The notes under the pieces are model-generated. The model was not told where the DNA came from. It was given only the letters and a program-made list of their open reading frames with translations, and made no database searches. From Tetrapyrgos nigripes (taxonomy: Eukaryota; Basidiomycota; Agaricomycetes; Agaricales; Campanellaceae): 64,000 bases of DNA. Position numbers and translations under genes: made by a program. Every line of letters begins with the position of its first letter. Within the stretch, counting starts at the first letter, position 1. Positions 1-11,447 of the stretch are shown piece after piece. The stretch lies in assembly GCA_013368315.1 (NCBI GenBank), contig JAACJM010000027.1:248001-312000 (forward strand), in the 5' to 3' direction.

Positions 1-893
1 CAAGTAGACCACAGTCTCTACACAATCTAGACATATTATCAAACGAAAGGCTGTCATAAGAATTATTAGCTCGAAGAAAGGATAAGGAGTGCTGTGCACA
101 TACCTTGAGCATACATCAATGAGGCTCCGTGCAATCAATAAGACTGAGAGGCACGAGACATATCCAAACACATGTGGCATGCTAAATCCCGGTGACCAAT
201 GGTACGGCACAGCAAGGATCAAAGACAGGGCAACAGAAAATATCAGACAGTGGAAGAGAAGCAAAAGAAAAAAAGAAGACAAACCATGCAGAGCACAAAA
301 CAATCAAGGGTACTGGCTGAGCGACATTTTTCATGGGCAGTCCTGCAGACGTTGTACCTAAAGTAACGCAAAAGACAGAGACGTGGAGAGGTTATGAGCA
401 TTTTGCAGTGTGGAACATGAGCAGAAGACATACCGTAGTGCACCGTCAGGCAGACATATGCAGAATACAAAGAAGCTACTTATAAAAACGCGGCGTGTCG
501 GGATGTACAATGTGCGCAAAATCTCGAACGAAGGTTGCTCTTGCAGACTGAAGGCAGTGAGGGCGACGTTGGAAACATGTAGAGGGGGGTAAGAGATTGC
601 ATGGGAATACTGCTACCTTGAGTTGATGAGGTCCGAAGTTGAAAAGAAACGAAGTCAACATGGGTCAGGTGACTGTTTGTTTACATCAAATTCGATCAAC
701 TGTACAGTTCTTCCATTGGAGTTTGAATTCTTCAGTCTGCCGTCAATCAAGCTTAAGGCTCCAATTGCGTTCGGGCTTGCTGTTGTACCTATTGTCATAC
801 TTACACTGAAAAACACTCTATGACTCTGAAAAACACTCTATGTACTTGCAACATTGTTGAGTAATGGGAGGATTCTAGGTCATACTTGGAGTC
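1..893. other. No recognisable feature
   Basis: Only short overlapping open frames occur on both strands, none resembling a known family, and no terminal repeats were seen. An 18-19 nt direct repeat of the string ctgaaaaacactctatg occurs at about 806 and 825. Confidence 0.5.
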
Positions 894-1180
894 ATGGGGA
901 ATAACGGAGATGGGGCAATCGGTAGTCTTGCTACCGTTAGGGCTCTCAACCGTCCGTATACAGTTACGGTCGTATTTCTTACGGGTCGTATTTTTTATGG
1001 ACTACCCGTAACTGTACCGTATTTCTTGCAACTGTGTGTACGATACGGATACGGGTCGTATACCATCCATATACAGTCTTTGCGACCGTGTTGCCTGTAC
1101 CGTCTCAACCAACCCAGACCTTGGCGACGATACGGGTACGGACCTGTTGCACCAAAGAGTGGAATGTAGGTGTTCCGGCA
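894..1180. repeat. Region dense in TACGG / CGTA motifs
   Basis: The motif TACGG and its complement CCGTA, often inside a longer tacgggtcgtat or gatacgggtacgg string, recur many times on both strands between about 940 and 1145. Clusters of short inverted motifs like this are typical of subterminal repeats of DNA transposons, but I could not identify terminal inverted repeats or a target duplication. No coding function is supported, although several open frames pass through it. Confidence 0.4.
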
Positions 1181-1373
1181 GTACGCTTTTTTATCCAACT
1201 TCGAGCATGCGCCATGCACTAGGATGCATAAAGTTGCTCTGAATGCATAATTATTCCACTAGTCTCAAACTTTATGCAAAACGCTGTGTAAGTTGTGTAA
1301 ATTTTTGCATTTTTATGCATAAAATGCATAATTATACAGTTATTGCATGAAGTTGTATATAAGGCTTTTCCTG

Positions 1374-1672
1374 ATGCAAGCTCCTCTAGCAGTGACTCCA
1401 ACTCCAATTCCCGCTCCTCCAGCTCCTCTCTCCTCTGAATCAGAAATAGCAATGTCTGATTCATCTTCCACTGACGAATACGAGGAAATTCTTCTACAAA
1501 TGCAGCAGCAGTTCCGAGTCGATATCAAAGCCCGGCCCTACGAATGATCCATAACACCCGATATCTCCGCCCACATAACCCAGTCATCAAATGCGGTCAA
1601 CTGGACCTTCTTGCAGACTATGCCTTGAGCCCAAATGATGAAAGATACAAGCGCTTTGTCTCTATGGTCTGA
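1374..1672 (+). pseudogene. N-terminal fragment of Harbinger-like (HARBI1-type) nuclease
   Basis: Two overlapping frames cover this relic. The first (1374-1547) begins MQAPLAVTPTPIPAPP and ends in an acidic Asp/Ser stretch followed by EEILLQMQQQFRVD. The second starts at an overlapping ATG (1544) and reads IHNTRYLRPHN, then KCGQLDLLADY and DERYKRFVSMV before a stop at 1670. The NTRYL, LDLL and DRFRRxLRV-like blocks in this order are what I know from the N-terminus of basidiomycete PIF/Harbinger transposases, upstream of the DDE nuclease. The nuclease core itself is absent, and a frameshift separates the two halves. A TATATAAG box lies about 12-20 nt before the ATG. Family assignment is by recognition of the block order only. 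Confidence 0.5.
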
Positions 1673-2137
1673 GTAACACCGAGAAAGAAATACGAGTAGA
1701 GTAATAGAGGATGATACACGACGACGCGCGGCCTGCTGTGACTACTATGTGACTAGATGTGACTAAGTGTGACAGACCGAAAACGAAATACGGGCGCTAA
1801 CTTCTACCTTCAACTTTGAAGGTCCCTACACTCTTTTACACTGGGGTAAAGTGCCATCGCTTCGCGTGGCAAGCTACAAGGCCCTCAGATCGGGAGAGGA
1901 AGCAAGGAGGAAGACAAGGCGCACCCTGATGCTGTCTACGCTGCCTTGGTTATGTGTTTGTCCGAGGAAGCCGTGAACGACGTCATGATGGTCTCGACTC
2001 TCGACCGTGATTCCAGATCTATGATCGATGAGCGCTTACCGAGCGCCAACGAACAGGGGTGGGAGTTTGAACCCGTGGAAAAGTTTTCGAGGTCGACCTA
2101 AGTTAACTCAGCCTAAAGGCCTCGTAATAAAGGAGTG
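1673..2137. other. No recognisable feature
   Basis: A short plus-strand open stretch around 1925-2040 has no family likeness. Nothing else was seen. Confidence 0.4.
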
Positions 2138-2840
2138 GAATAAGAAGAAACCGGAATCAGATACTCACATCCTCCTTAACATTCCTATACTTCAAATAAA
2201 AGGCACATTGGATACCAACGTCTACAATTAGAACGTCAGGTAGTAGAAGGGGGTCTTAGTTCGGTGTTGTCGGGATTACGAGGGGGTTTGGAGGGGTGCC
2301 AGTGGTGTTTTCGGCGTTGGTGCTGAGGGTCTAGATAGAAGTGGATGGATCTAGTCAGAGTGAAGGTACCCAAAGACCAAAGAGCAAAGATAGAAGACCG
2401 AGGGCAAGTCGGGACTCGGAAGAGCGAAGAACAAAGCAAAAATGAAACGACGAAGTAAAACCAGAACTCCGAGTGAAAACATTTTAAAAAAGACTCGAAG
2501 GAGAACTCACCATCCACCCTAACCCACTCCCCTCTATCCTCGCAGCAATCAACCTGTCCAATCCTCCAAACCGAGCGGTCAATAGCGTCTTTGAAGGGTC
2601 CGTCTTTCAGTATGCCTCCAACACTGCCTTCCTTACCGTTAGATGAAGATGGGGCGAGGTAGAAGGGCCGAGAGTATGTGGAGCATGTCGTGCAGGGTGT
2701 GAATGGCGTTGAAGAGAAGAGGAAACGAAGGGAAGAGGGATGAATAGGTAGTCAGGGTGACGAGTCCGCGTTGAGTCCGCGTTCCCTGGTGCGCTGATTT
2801 GTGTGGGCATGTTATCTCTGGTTTCGAGGTCATGTTTCGT
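2138..2840 (-). pseudogene. Broken duplicate of the Mn-SOD gene
   Basis: This stretch is collinear with the intact Mn-SOD gene at 6945-7998 and its 5' flank. The third intron and exon 3 region (2142-2340 against 7140-7340), intron 2 (2340-2515 against 7330-7490), part of exon 2 (2520-2660 against 7500-7650) and the 5' flank (about 2690-2835 against 8010-8180) can all be followed at high similarity. About 350 bp are missing at the 2660/2690 junction, which removes the rest of exon 2, intron 1, exon 1 and the start codon. Exon 3 carries frame-disrupting indels, and exon 4 is not present. It therefore cannot encode a superoxide dismutase. Retention of introns shows a DNA-level segmental duplication, not retroposition. 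Confidence 0.85.
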
Positions 2841-3472
2841 GACTCAGAACCGAAAACATGCCTACCACTTTCCCTATCGTGTCGCGCTGATTTTTCCCTC
2901 TTTGGGAAAAAAGCAAAATAGGTTTTAGACTCTGAAAGAATCCAACGGAGATCAACTCTTCCATTAAAACCCTTGCTGTCGCATGGCAGCTGAGTGTTCT
3001 TGGTGCGTGGCCGGTAATCTTCTGATCTTCCTTCAATCCAAATCGTGTTTCAGCTTATTTCGTTCTTCGAGGTTATGCTCAGCATCCAAAATACGTTTTT
3101 CTTAATACATTATCACCCGCCATAGAACGACAGCTAACTGCTGTCGAAACCTATGACCTTCCAACGATGAACCTTAAGCTTGTTCTTGATTCTAGTTTAG
3201 CACGTTGCCTGATGATAATTGAGTATTCTGGGTTCTTTTACTCGTGTGGCAAGCGTAGCCTCTTCAAACTTAGCTGTGTGGAGCCTTCTGTTGGTACATA
3301 AGGTGTAATCGATCAGAAGTGAGTTCTTTCTCCTCTCTCTCCCTACTTGCGTCCTGACTTAGAGCTTAGTGAAGATATCTCTGTGTACAATCTCTGCAAA
3401 TGAGGTATGTCTCCCAACTTATTGTTTCCTCCTACTGGCTGAGTTATGCTGTTGTAGCTCGTTCTATACGCC
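2841..3472. other. No recognisable feature
   Basis: Only short unsupported open frames on both strands. Confidence 0.4.
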
Positions 3473-3773
3473 ATGTCGTGCGAGAAATGTTCCAAAAGAA
3501 TCATCATTCCCACTGCCACACTCCGCTCAGAGGCTGACATCCTCAATTAGCTTCGTTCCGAAGGGGCAGTCTCCCTCACAGACATCGATCAGACTCGCCA
3601 GGAGTTATCAGAGGCGCAACACGACCTAGAACACTACCACTGAGCAGAGATACGTCGCCTTCGAGCCAAAATCTTTGGTCTGGAATCGAAAGCCGACAAT
3701 ATTGACACGTACCTTCCTCGGAGTCAATGCACGATTGCCCGTTGTTTTCCCAGCCTCCACACTCAACTACCCT
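3473..3773 (+). pseudogene. F-box protein N-terminal relic with two in-frame stops
   Basis: Reading from ATG 3473, the frame gives MSCEKCSKRI, a run of charged heptad-like sequence including DIDQTRQELSEAQHDLE, then EIRRLRAKIFGLESKADN. The spacing and wording (short Cys-containing lead, SLTDID, LRA.IF.LES+, then a position where PIRRLPPEIL usually follows) match the coiled-coil segment that precedes the F-box in the large Agaricomycete F-box family. Stops interrupt it at 3548 (TAG) and 3641 (TGA). After 3720 similarity is lost before a recognisable F-box. Function in SCF substrate recognition is known for the family, but this copy is dead. Alternative: an unrelated coiled-coil protein. Confidence 0.55.
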
Positions 3774-5285
3774 CCCAATCTTGAAGGGCATCTTTTCTTT
3801 CAGGTGTCTCCATTGTTTGCCTATGCTCGCCTCTTCATTGTCGACATCAGGGTATACTCTCGGTATACTCTTGACCATGGACATTCAAGTTGAGGAGCCA
3901 GCCTACCATTCACGCTTGGTAGACTAATGATCTGCGTCTCTAGCACGACCTCCAGCTTTGCAAGGTCTTCTTTCTCTCATACTCTCATCCTTTTGATATA
4001 CTCTTCCTCTTTCAAGCCGATCAGGACTACCTCTTCCCCTCACGAAGACTCGGACGACGACCTCAAACTTTCTGCCCCAATTACACTACCTCAAAGCATT
4101 GCAAGCTACATCATACGTCAGTTTTCATCAATTCGAGCTTAAGATATGTCTCAGGACGGATTTCAGACTCTTTCACCCGTTTCAACAAACAAGTTGTTCC
4201 AAAATTTCTTTGCAAATATCATACGATGTTACACGGTAAATCTTCTCAGCTCGAAATTCAGCTTCTTTCTCCGTACCCATTATGCAGAAGAATTCCAAAA
4301 GCCTTCAGTCTTGGCTTAAACAGGGCAAATGTCGCCTGCACGAATGCAGCTAGAAGTGGACGAAAATTTAATGAAGTCTACAATCGGAAGCTCGTCCCGG
4401 TAATACTCACTGGCCATCACCCATGAACGTTGGCGCGTCACAGCAGACGAAGCCATAGGGACAGACGGCGTCCTTGAGTGGAATGGTTAGTACAGTGATT
4501 ACAGACCAGGGGAGGAGGAGGAGGAGTCTATTATTCACAAAGAGATGAACATACAGGATCGGCGTCACCGCCTACGAAAAGTTCTTTTCAGTAAGGTTCT
4601 CATGGAGATTGCAAAAAGTACTGACAAGGAATACGCCGACGAGGAACGGGCTCAGCAGTAACAGAGGTGACTGCAACGATGAGGAAGAATCCCAAGATAG
4701 CGTTGAAGAATTTGGTGTTCATGATTTGGAGTATGAGATAGCAGTTACTGTCAGGTGGTTGCTGCTCTCAAACGACGATGTCTCGAGGTTTTTATATCCA
4801 CACGAATAAATAGTCCACCACTTCTGAGCACCCTCTACTACTACATACCCCATTCTTTGTACGACGTTTCCATGAAACTCTGGGGAATGCAGACAGATTT
4901 TATCGAGCCATTGAATTATTTTAGTACAGTATCCTTCGGGACTGTCAATGCTACTTGCCACTGTATGATTCTACAGTGAATTGAACCGGTGCAGGAGAGA
5001 TGTAATTGGCATGCCAAGCCAAGGAGTTTTCACTTCCGATGGATTGTTAGGCAACCCTTGATAATTAATCATAGATTTTAGTGCTAGCAGTTGGCAGGCA
5101 CCATTGTAGACGCCACAAAACGTCTCCAACACTGAAAGGATGCAAATGACGAAGATGTGCGGGAAATGGAGAACAAATAAACCATATGTAGAAATGGGTA
5201 ACTTTGAAGAATCCTGGGTGAAACCAAGACTTCAAGCTTGCGTTTCCCCCGGCGTCGACAGAAGCCCCGGTTGGATGCTTCCTCT
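3774..5285. other. No recognisable gene
   Basis: The downstream part of the F-box relic may extend to about 4140, but the reading frames are broken and unconvincing. From 4140 to 5285 only short open frames were seen, without codon or domain signals. One of the longer frames (5140-5604) is open because of the tandem repeat that follows. Confidence 0.4.
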
Positions 5286-5585
5286 CCCACATCCTATTCG
5301 GCTCCGTCGAGTAGAGGTGCTGTTCCTATGTTGGGGTCAAGTGTGCATGATTGGTGCTATGTACTCGTACACATCAATAGTCATACCTTCTTCCTCTTGC
5401 ACATCCTATTCGGCTCCGTCAATTAGAGGTGTTGCTCTTATGTTGGAGTCAGGTGTGCATGATCGTGCTACTCGTACACATCACATACCTGCTTCCTCTC
5501 CCACATCGTATTCAGCTCCATCGAGTAGAGGGGTAGCCCCTACGTTGGATTCAGGCGTGCATGATGGTGGTTCTATATGGGGCAG
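5286..5585 (+). repeat. Three-copy tandem repeat of about 105 bp
   Basis: Three diverged direct copies start at about 5286, 5396 and 5498. Each contains cctattcggctcc, gtagaggtg, a ttggagtcaggtgtgcatga-like block and a TACTCGTACACATCA segment. The string stays open in the +1 frame (SYSAPSIRG and SGVHD in each copy), so it lies inside a 154-codon open frame from 5140 to 5604. No known domain was recognised and I see no start or splice context, so I treat it as a repeat and not as a gene. Confidence 0.7.
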
Positions 5586-5911
5586 ATGGGGGAAAAGGGG
5601 GTAACAGTAATCCACCAATTTGTGGTCGGACCTCATCCACGTCCAACTTGGAGTCAACGGTTATGTGTCCAGGTGGACCATTCGAGTTCGGATGTAGTAC
5701 TATCCATCAGTAGCCTATGTACTGTAGATACTGTTTCCATAATATCATGGATTCGAATCATCCAAATGGAGCTGCCTCAGTTTCAGGTATTTAGTCAACT
5801 ATTTTGTAGATCACTATAAAAAGAAGGCTAAAACTACTCGCTTTGCATCTAGACAAGTATTTGGGATTGGATCCAAGATTGTAGGTAAAAGGCTACCTCC
5901 AAAGATTGGAT
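5586..5911. other. No recognisable feature
   Basis: Spacer between the tandem repeat and the hAT-type MITE. Nothing supported. Confidence 0.4.
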
Positions 5912-5919
5912 GTACTTTC

Positions 5920-6333
5920 CAAGGGGGAGGCGGACTGCATATCCGGCACATAGGGTCAGGTCTGGCCAAAACTTTTTCTGACCACACCTAAAATAAGCTA
6001 TTTTGAGCTTGTTTTTCGGTAATTACCTATAGTTGTGCAATTTCAAAAGACTTTCTCACCTTTTTTTGGCTATCTATTCTGCAAGAAGGTACAAATACCC
6101 AACAAATACTCATCACAAGTAGAGTTGAGGTGAGCCTGGACATCTTATCTCTTCTCTTTTTGGCAGTATCAGGTTAGGGTTAGGGCTTATAGTATCTTAT
6201 CTATGTGGCATGTGTCTGTAGATATACTATATAAGGCAGGTGGAGGGAGGGAGGGGGTACTGCAGCCTGTCTGCAGGTGGTGCTAAAATTTTTTTCGACC
6301 CCATGCAAATTTTTGAAACCCGCCTCCCCCTTG
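5920..6333. mobile_element. Non-autonomous hAT-type MITE (414 bp)
   Basis: The element starts CAAGGGGGAGGCGG and ends with its exact reverse complement, giving 14-bp terminal inverted repeats. It is flanked by a perfect 8-bp duplication GTACTTTC at 5912-5919 and 6334-6341. An 8-bp target duplication is the hallmark of the hAT superfamily. The interior has no transposase; it contains GGTTAGGGTTAGGG at about 6172-6185 and a CTGCAG-rich palindromic patch near 6260-6280. A related element with the same outer CAAGGGGG lies at 43186-43576. Confidence 0.88.
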
Positions 6334-6461
6334 GTACTTTCTATACAACTCTGATGGAATGCCATCTAATATGCAGATGCGAGATCATGCCAGATGTGGA
6401 CAAAGTGGCTTGATTCAAGCTGTAAAAGGTTGAAAGGCATTCCTGGCAAAGACAATAATCT

Positions 6462-6899
6462 TTACTGTGCCAGAAGAGTTAACCATGCATAGTTCACCTC
6501 TCGTTCCTGTTGCTCATCCACTATACTCTTCAGCGTCTCCTTCATGACCTTACCATCTCCGTGAACCGCTTGTATAAACCATATTCGTGCTCCCCCCCTC
6601 TCCCCCGCTCTTTCTTGGTCACTTGAATCCGATGACCCACGCTTTCTCTTCTCAAGACGCGACTCAGACTCCCTCTCATCACTACAATCCGACAAATCAT
6701 GCTTCCGCTTCATGCTTTCTCTTTGCAAGGCACGACCTATGCTGGTTGTGCCATAGCGTACACAAGCATATCGAAATATACAGCGATATATACAACGGGA
6801 GAACGTACTATTCATACAATTTCCCGATACCGTTATCTTTTCCTCTGATCCGTCCCCTTCATTACCACCATCTCCATCTGCTTGTAACAAGTATGACAA
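6462..6899 (-). CDS. Uncertain 145-codon open frame
   Basis: An uninterrupted frame starting 46 nt past the SOD stop on the same strand. The protein is charged and low in complexity in the middle (Ser/Asp/Glu/Arg-rich, KRKRGSSDSSDQERAGER) and ends VDEQQEREVNYAWLTLLAQ. I do not recognise it. A TGC-rich segment reads like Cys-containing loop sequence (CIYRCIFRYACVRYG). It could be a relic exon, or chance. Confidence 0.2.
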   Translation of the reverse strand: MSYLLQADGDGGNEGDGSEEKITVSGNCMNSTFSRCIYRCIFRYACVRYGTTSIGRALQRESMKRKHDLSDCSDERESESRLEKRKRGSSDSSDQERAGERGGARIWFIQAVHGDGKVMKETLKSIVDEQQEREVNYAWLTLLAQ

Positions 6900-6944
6900 A
6901 CCACCTCGTATCGGAGTACTAGTAGTATTATCGGCGATACTCAG

Positions 6945-7998
6945 TCAAAGCTTCGCTGGACCAACATCCTTAACCCCGACGGCCTCTAAATACCTCCTCT
7001 CCGCCTCTTCGAAGTTGATAACGTTCCATATTGCCGACAGGTACTGGAAGTCTAAGGTGAGTAGAGCAGGAAGGAAGGACCGACAATATCGAAGTAAGAG
7101 CATAATGCGTCGGATCGTGGCATAAGTGACCTAAGAAGAAACCAAATCAGATACTCACATCCCCCTTAACGTTCTTATACTGTAAATAAAACGCATGTTC
7201 CCAGACGTCTACACCGATAATCGGAACATAAGGTGGTAGAAGAGGGTCTTGATTCGGTGTTGTCAGGATTTCGAGGGGGGTTTTGAGGGTGCCAGTGGAG
7301 GTGTTTTTAGCGTTGGTGTTGAGGACCTGCATAGGAGCGGAGGGGTCTAGTCAGAGTGAAGCTACTCAAAGAGCGAAGAGCAAAGATAGAAGACCACAGG
7401 CGAGTCGCGACTTGGAAAGGCGAAAAACGAAGCAAAAGTGAAATGACAAAGGAAAGCCAAAACTTGACTCGAAGGAAAACTCACCACCCACCCCCACCCA
7501 CTCCCCTCTATCCCCGCAGCAATCTTATTAAACTTCTCCTTCAACGCGTCCAATCCTCCAAACGAGCGGTGAATAGCGTCTTTGAGGGGTCCGTCTTTCA
7601 GTATGCCTCCAACTCCTCCTCCCTTACCGTTAGATGAGGACGGAGCGAGGTTTGCCCAGAAGAGAGAGTGGTTGATGTGGCCTAATCGATGAAGGTGACA
7701 AACACACCCGATATGCATGGAGGGTGTGAGCCAGCGAGTAGTACAGGATAAGCATCAGTCAGTACGAGCATATACTAACAGACACCTAGGACGCACCTCC
7801 CCCATTAAACCTAATCGCAGCGCCCAACGCTATCCTCTCCTTCACCGTCTTTGCCTTCTCGTACGCCGCCTCCGCAGCATTGAGACCATTGACATAGGTC
7901 TGATGATGCTTCGTATGATGTAACGTCATGATTTCTTCCGAGATGTAGGGTTCGAGGGCGTTGTAAGGGTAGGGAAGGGATGGGAGGGTGTGGGCCAT
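6945..7998 (-). CDS. SOD2: Manganese superoxide dismutase, cytosolic-type (4 exons)
   Basis: Catalyses dismutation of superoxide to oxygen and hydrogen peroxide. Exons read 7998-7797, 7681-7485, 7326-7159 and 7043-6945, all with GT..AG introns, joining in frame to 221 aa. The N-terminus [16 protein letters not shown] is the family's alpha-hairpin start. Metal ligands are visible: His in the [10 protein letters not shown] segment, His in GHINHSLFW, then Asp and His in [19 protein letters not shown] and TPNQDPL blocks are also present. The protein begins [10 protein letters not shown] with no room for a mitochondrial presequence, so it resembles the leader-less Mn-SODs known in many basidiomycetes. 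An extra insert ([14 protein letters not shown]) lengthens the loop before the TTPNQD block. The gene is divergent from the MFS permease. A broken duplicate lies at 2138-2840. Confidence 0.93.
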
Positions 7999-8543
7999 GT
8001 TTTACAGAGTTAGAATGGTAGTGTTGAAGAAAAGAGGGAAAAAGGAATAAAGGAAGGGAAGAGGGACGAAGAGAAGTGGTAGTAGAGGTCAAAGCGGCGA
8101 ATCTGCGTTTCCGTCCCGGTGCGCGTGATTTGTGCTGTGTGTGCATGTTATTTCTTGAGGGTGTTGGCTTGGAGGTCGTGTTTTTTGCACTCTTAGTCCC
8201 TCAATTACCTGTACTGTACACGCAGAAAGTCTCAGCAGAAGCAGAAGCAGAAGCAAATTTACACAACAGACCACTCTAGGAACAAGAGTCATAGTGTTAC
8301 GTCAATCCCAAATTTAGCAATCCACGATTCTACCTTGCATCCACCAGTCTTGAGCACGTCCAAGTCAAGTCCAAGTATCCTCTCCAGCAACCGGTTGTCC
8401 TCAACGTCTATCTTACTCTCATCCTTGCATGCCTAGTGAAGAAACAGCTCCAAGAATACCTTCATCAACACTTTAGCGGCAGAAGACGACTGATACTATT
8501 TCAGTCTCTTTACATTTCAGAGAACGCTCACACGTCGATAGTC
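7999..8543. promoter_or_regulatory. Shared intergenic region between divergent SOD and MFS genes
   Basis: 545 bp separate the two divergent start codons. The SOD side is purine-rich on the plus strand (8010-8080), that is, pyrimidine-rich on its coding strand, as is common just upstream of fungal start codons. An AGAAGCAG tandem (three copies, about 8235-8252) lies mid-region. I see no clear TATA box or named operator. Confidence 0.4.
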
Positions 8544-11211
8544 ATGAGTCGCGGCCAAGTGGATACATATTTAAGGCCAGTAAACTCGTTGAAAAAAAGC
8601 CCCACACTGACTAGGATCATGCCTATTATCGACACCGATGAGAAGATTCAATCTTCCGGTTCACTTCACGAACTCGAAGCTGGTACTAATCGGAAAGAAC
8701 GCGACCAATCGCTGGAAGACTCTACCAACGTGTCAACGCTCACAGAATCAGAAGAAAGACGGCTTTGGACCAAGATTGACCTGAGAATCTTGCCAATCGT
8801 TTCGCTGATGTACCTTATGTCTTTTATGGATCGTGGTAAGTACTCGTGGAGGTCTTATACTCCCTCAGTCTGCATGCTGACTATGCTAATGTGTCCGTCG
8901 TTGGCAATGCAGGCAATATTGGCAATGCCAGGTTGCAGGGGTTGGAATCCCAACTTCACCTGGAGGGGAATCAATACAATATTGCTCTGGTTCGTGGCTA
9001 CTTTCCACCTCGACCTCGAAAGCTGTACTCATCCTCCAGCATTCTTTTCGTAGACCCTTTTCTTCGTCGTAAGCAATCCTGATTTCTCAGCACATCATTG
9101 ACTTACATTCATACGAGTGCAGGCCTACTGCGTCTTTGTGTGTCCAGCAAAGTCGGTATTCAGACGTGTAATATCATCACCAGATCCTGATCATGATTGA
9201 AGCCTTATGCTTACGAAGTTCAGACCGTCAATGTGTGTAGATCTGTTTTCTACCTACTCAATCGTTGTGCTAATCTGACAGGACAGATGGCTACCTGGAC
9301 TCACAGTAAGCATTCCAGAGTACTCACACTAATTCTGGTGAACTCAAAGTTGACTGTCTTAGGTTTTATGGGGCATTGTCATGTGCGTTTCCGGTTTTCC
9401 ATGCTTGAATCATTTCACCACTAACTTTGAACAGGACTTTGATGGGGCTTGTTAAAAAGTAAGAGATTCTTATTTGATTCACCAATTCTTCAAGTATACG
9501 ACCGTCAACTGAACGTTCCCAGTTATCCCCAACTCGTAGCCACTCGTGTACTTCTCGGAGTTTCCGAAGCTGGGCTATTTCCTGGGGTCACCTACTGGTG
9601 AGTCTATGAACAATCTTTGCGGGAAACTAATAGCTGAAATACCTACGCTCAGTCTTACCTTATGGTACCCCCGTCATTCTCTTCAAGTTCGTATCGCGCT
9701 CTTCCACGGAGCAGCGTCTCTAGCTGGAGCGTTCTCAGGTCTCCTTGCATTTGGAATTTCATTTATGGACGGCACACAAGGACTGCTCGGATGGAGTTGG
9801 ATCTTCGTGAATACTTACTCGATAATCCGATGTGATTACCCTGTCTCATCAGTGTTTGAACAGATTATTGAAGGAATAGCCACGGTGGCCGTAGGATTGT
9901 TAGCTTTCTGGCGTAAGTACGCTTTGTAGCTTTGATCGCTATACTCATTCCCTTAAATCCTTCAGTCGTCGTCGATTTACCTGAAACTGCCAAGTTTCTA
10001 ACGCCTGAGGAACGTGCATTCGTTATCACTAAAAGAAGTACTTCACTCAGATCACTGGCTTATTGTGTCAACCTGAGAACTAATTCTCTGAGTGTAGAAA
10101 TGGATATCTCCTTTGTGGGGGAAGAAGAACATTTCGAGATGAAGCACATCATTCAAGCCCTGACTGACTGGAAGGTGAGCATTGAGCACTTCAATGCGTT
10201 TGAGATACTTGAGGCTTTTTGTTAGCTTTGGATTCAATTTCCTACCTACTTTGGGGTTCTTGTACCATGTACGTTTTCTGTCAGCCCGAGTATCTTCAAG
10301 ATATTGACTTATTGCAGTATATGGAATTACCCTTTTCCTTCCGTAAGTGTGTCTGCATATTCGGAGTGCGTGAAGCTGCATTACTGAACGAAGGGCAGGA
10401 CTATCATCAATGCGTAGATATCTTGATATTCTTTTTCCTTGCTTTTCCTGTTTTGCTCATCTTACAACAAACAGGTTTGGGGAACGTTCCACTGCGATCA
10501 CACAATTGCTCACTGTTCCGCCATATATATTCGGCAGTAAGCTCTTCTATGCCCCGCTCTGTTAAGGTTACTCAGATCTCCTCGTCAACAGCTATCCTAA
10601 TTATGCTCTTCGCTCATCTATCAGACAAACTGAAAATCCGGTCTCCCTTTATCCTGCTTTCCCTCGTCCTTTGTCTTATAGAATTCTCAATCAACATATC
10701 CGATACGTCTTCAGGCGTGAAATACTTTGGCACGTTCTTCATTGTAGGAGGTGCATATGCTGGAGTTCCTGGATTATCAGCGTGGTGAGGCATTGTAGTG
10801 AACTATCCACTCTAGGATCTGGCTCATTTTGGTTATGAAAGGTTTGGTAATAACGTCTCCGGCCGGTATAGACGTGCTGTAGGCCTGGCTCTGCAAGTTG
10901 GTGTCGGAAATTTCAGTGGCGTGATTGCTTCGAATATCTATCGCACCCAGGATAGTCCTCGGTTCGTGCTTGGTCGTAAGTAATTAGTTTGTTCTACATA
11001 TGCAGACCTTTTGGATTTAATGATTGTAGACGGTCTGGAACTCATGTTCGTTGGCATGGGACTAATATTGCTTCCGATAATGACCTTCATTTACGCCCGA
11101 ATCAATCGCAAACGAGATGCGCTGGAGGAGAGAGGGGGAGGAAGAGTGTTTACCCACGAAGAATTGAGAGCTTTGGGTGATAGAGCACCTAATTTTAGGT
11201 ATACGTTGTAA
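8544..11211 (+). CDS. MFS transporter, Dal5/allantoate permease-like (18 exons)
   Basis: Member of the anion:cation symporter branch of the major facilitator superfamily, a plasma-membrane importer whose relatives carry allantoate, nicotinate, pantothenate or similar anions. My exon reading is 8544-8835, 8913-8989, 9123-9167, 9282-9305, 9363-9382, 9435-9458, 9523-9597, 9653-9806, 9864-9912, 9966-10037, 10098-10174, 10226-10268, 10318-10342, 10399-10413, 10475-10536, 10592-10784, 10842-10975, 11030-11211, which stays in phase for 520 aa. Family blocks seen in order: LWTKIDLRILPIVSLMYLMS, FMDRGNIGNAR, RWLPGLT, LGVSEAGLFPGVTY, LTLWYPRH, GAASLAGAFSGLLAFGI, GWSWIFIIEG, PETAKFLTPEER, GEEEHFEMKH, FAHLSDKLKIRSPF, SGVIASNIYRTQDSPRF, ending GDRAPNFRYTL. 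Exon 3 (AYCVFVCPAKSVFRR) is weak: the usual MYFIPYC lead is missing, so the first loop may be damaged. ATG 8619 is an alternative start. Confidence 0.85.
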
Positions 11212-11447
11212 TCTCAATTTCAACTTGGCCGAGGTAATTCCTGCTTGTCTTCCAAAACTTATATATGCAAAAGAATCAAATTGTGATGTTTACGAATTGG
11301 ACAGGAACTATGAGCAAATCGGTACGAAAGGGCTATCATAGACCAGTTGCTACCTGAGGACTTGATAGCATGCAGAGCGAGTAACTACGGGAGTTCGACC
11401 GTGAGCAACGAAGTCCCCAAGACACGAACCAGAAGCACACATACAGA

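Noticed and set aside
5745..5765. tRNA B-box-like string (ggattcgaatcatcc)
   Set aside because: No A-box or acceptor stem pairing was found upstream or downstream; the cloverleaf cannot be formed.
6945..11211. Metabolic gene cluster of SOD and permease
   Set aside because: Only two unrelated divergent genes; no biosynthetic enzymes or regulator nearby.
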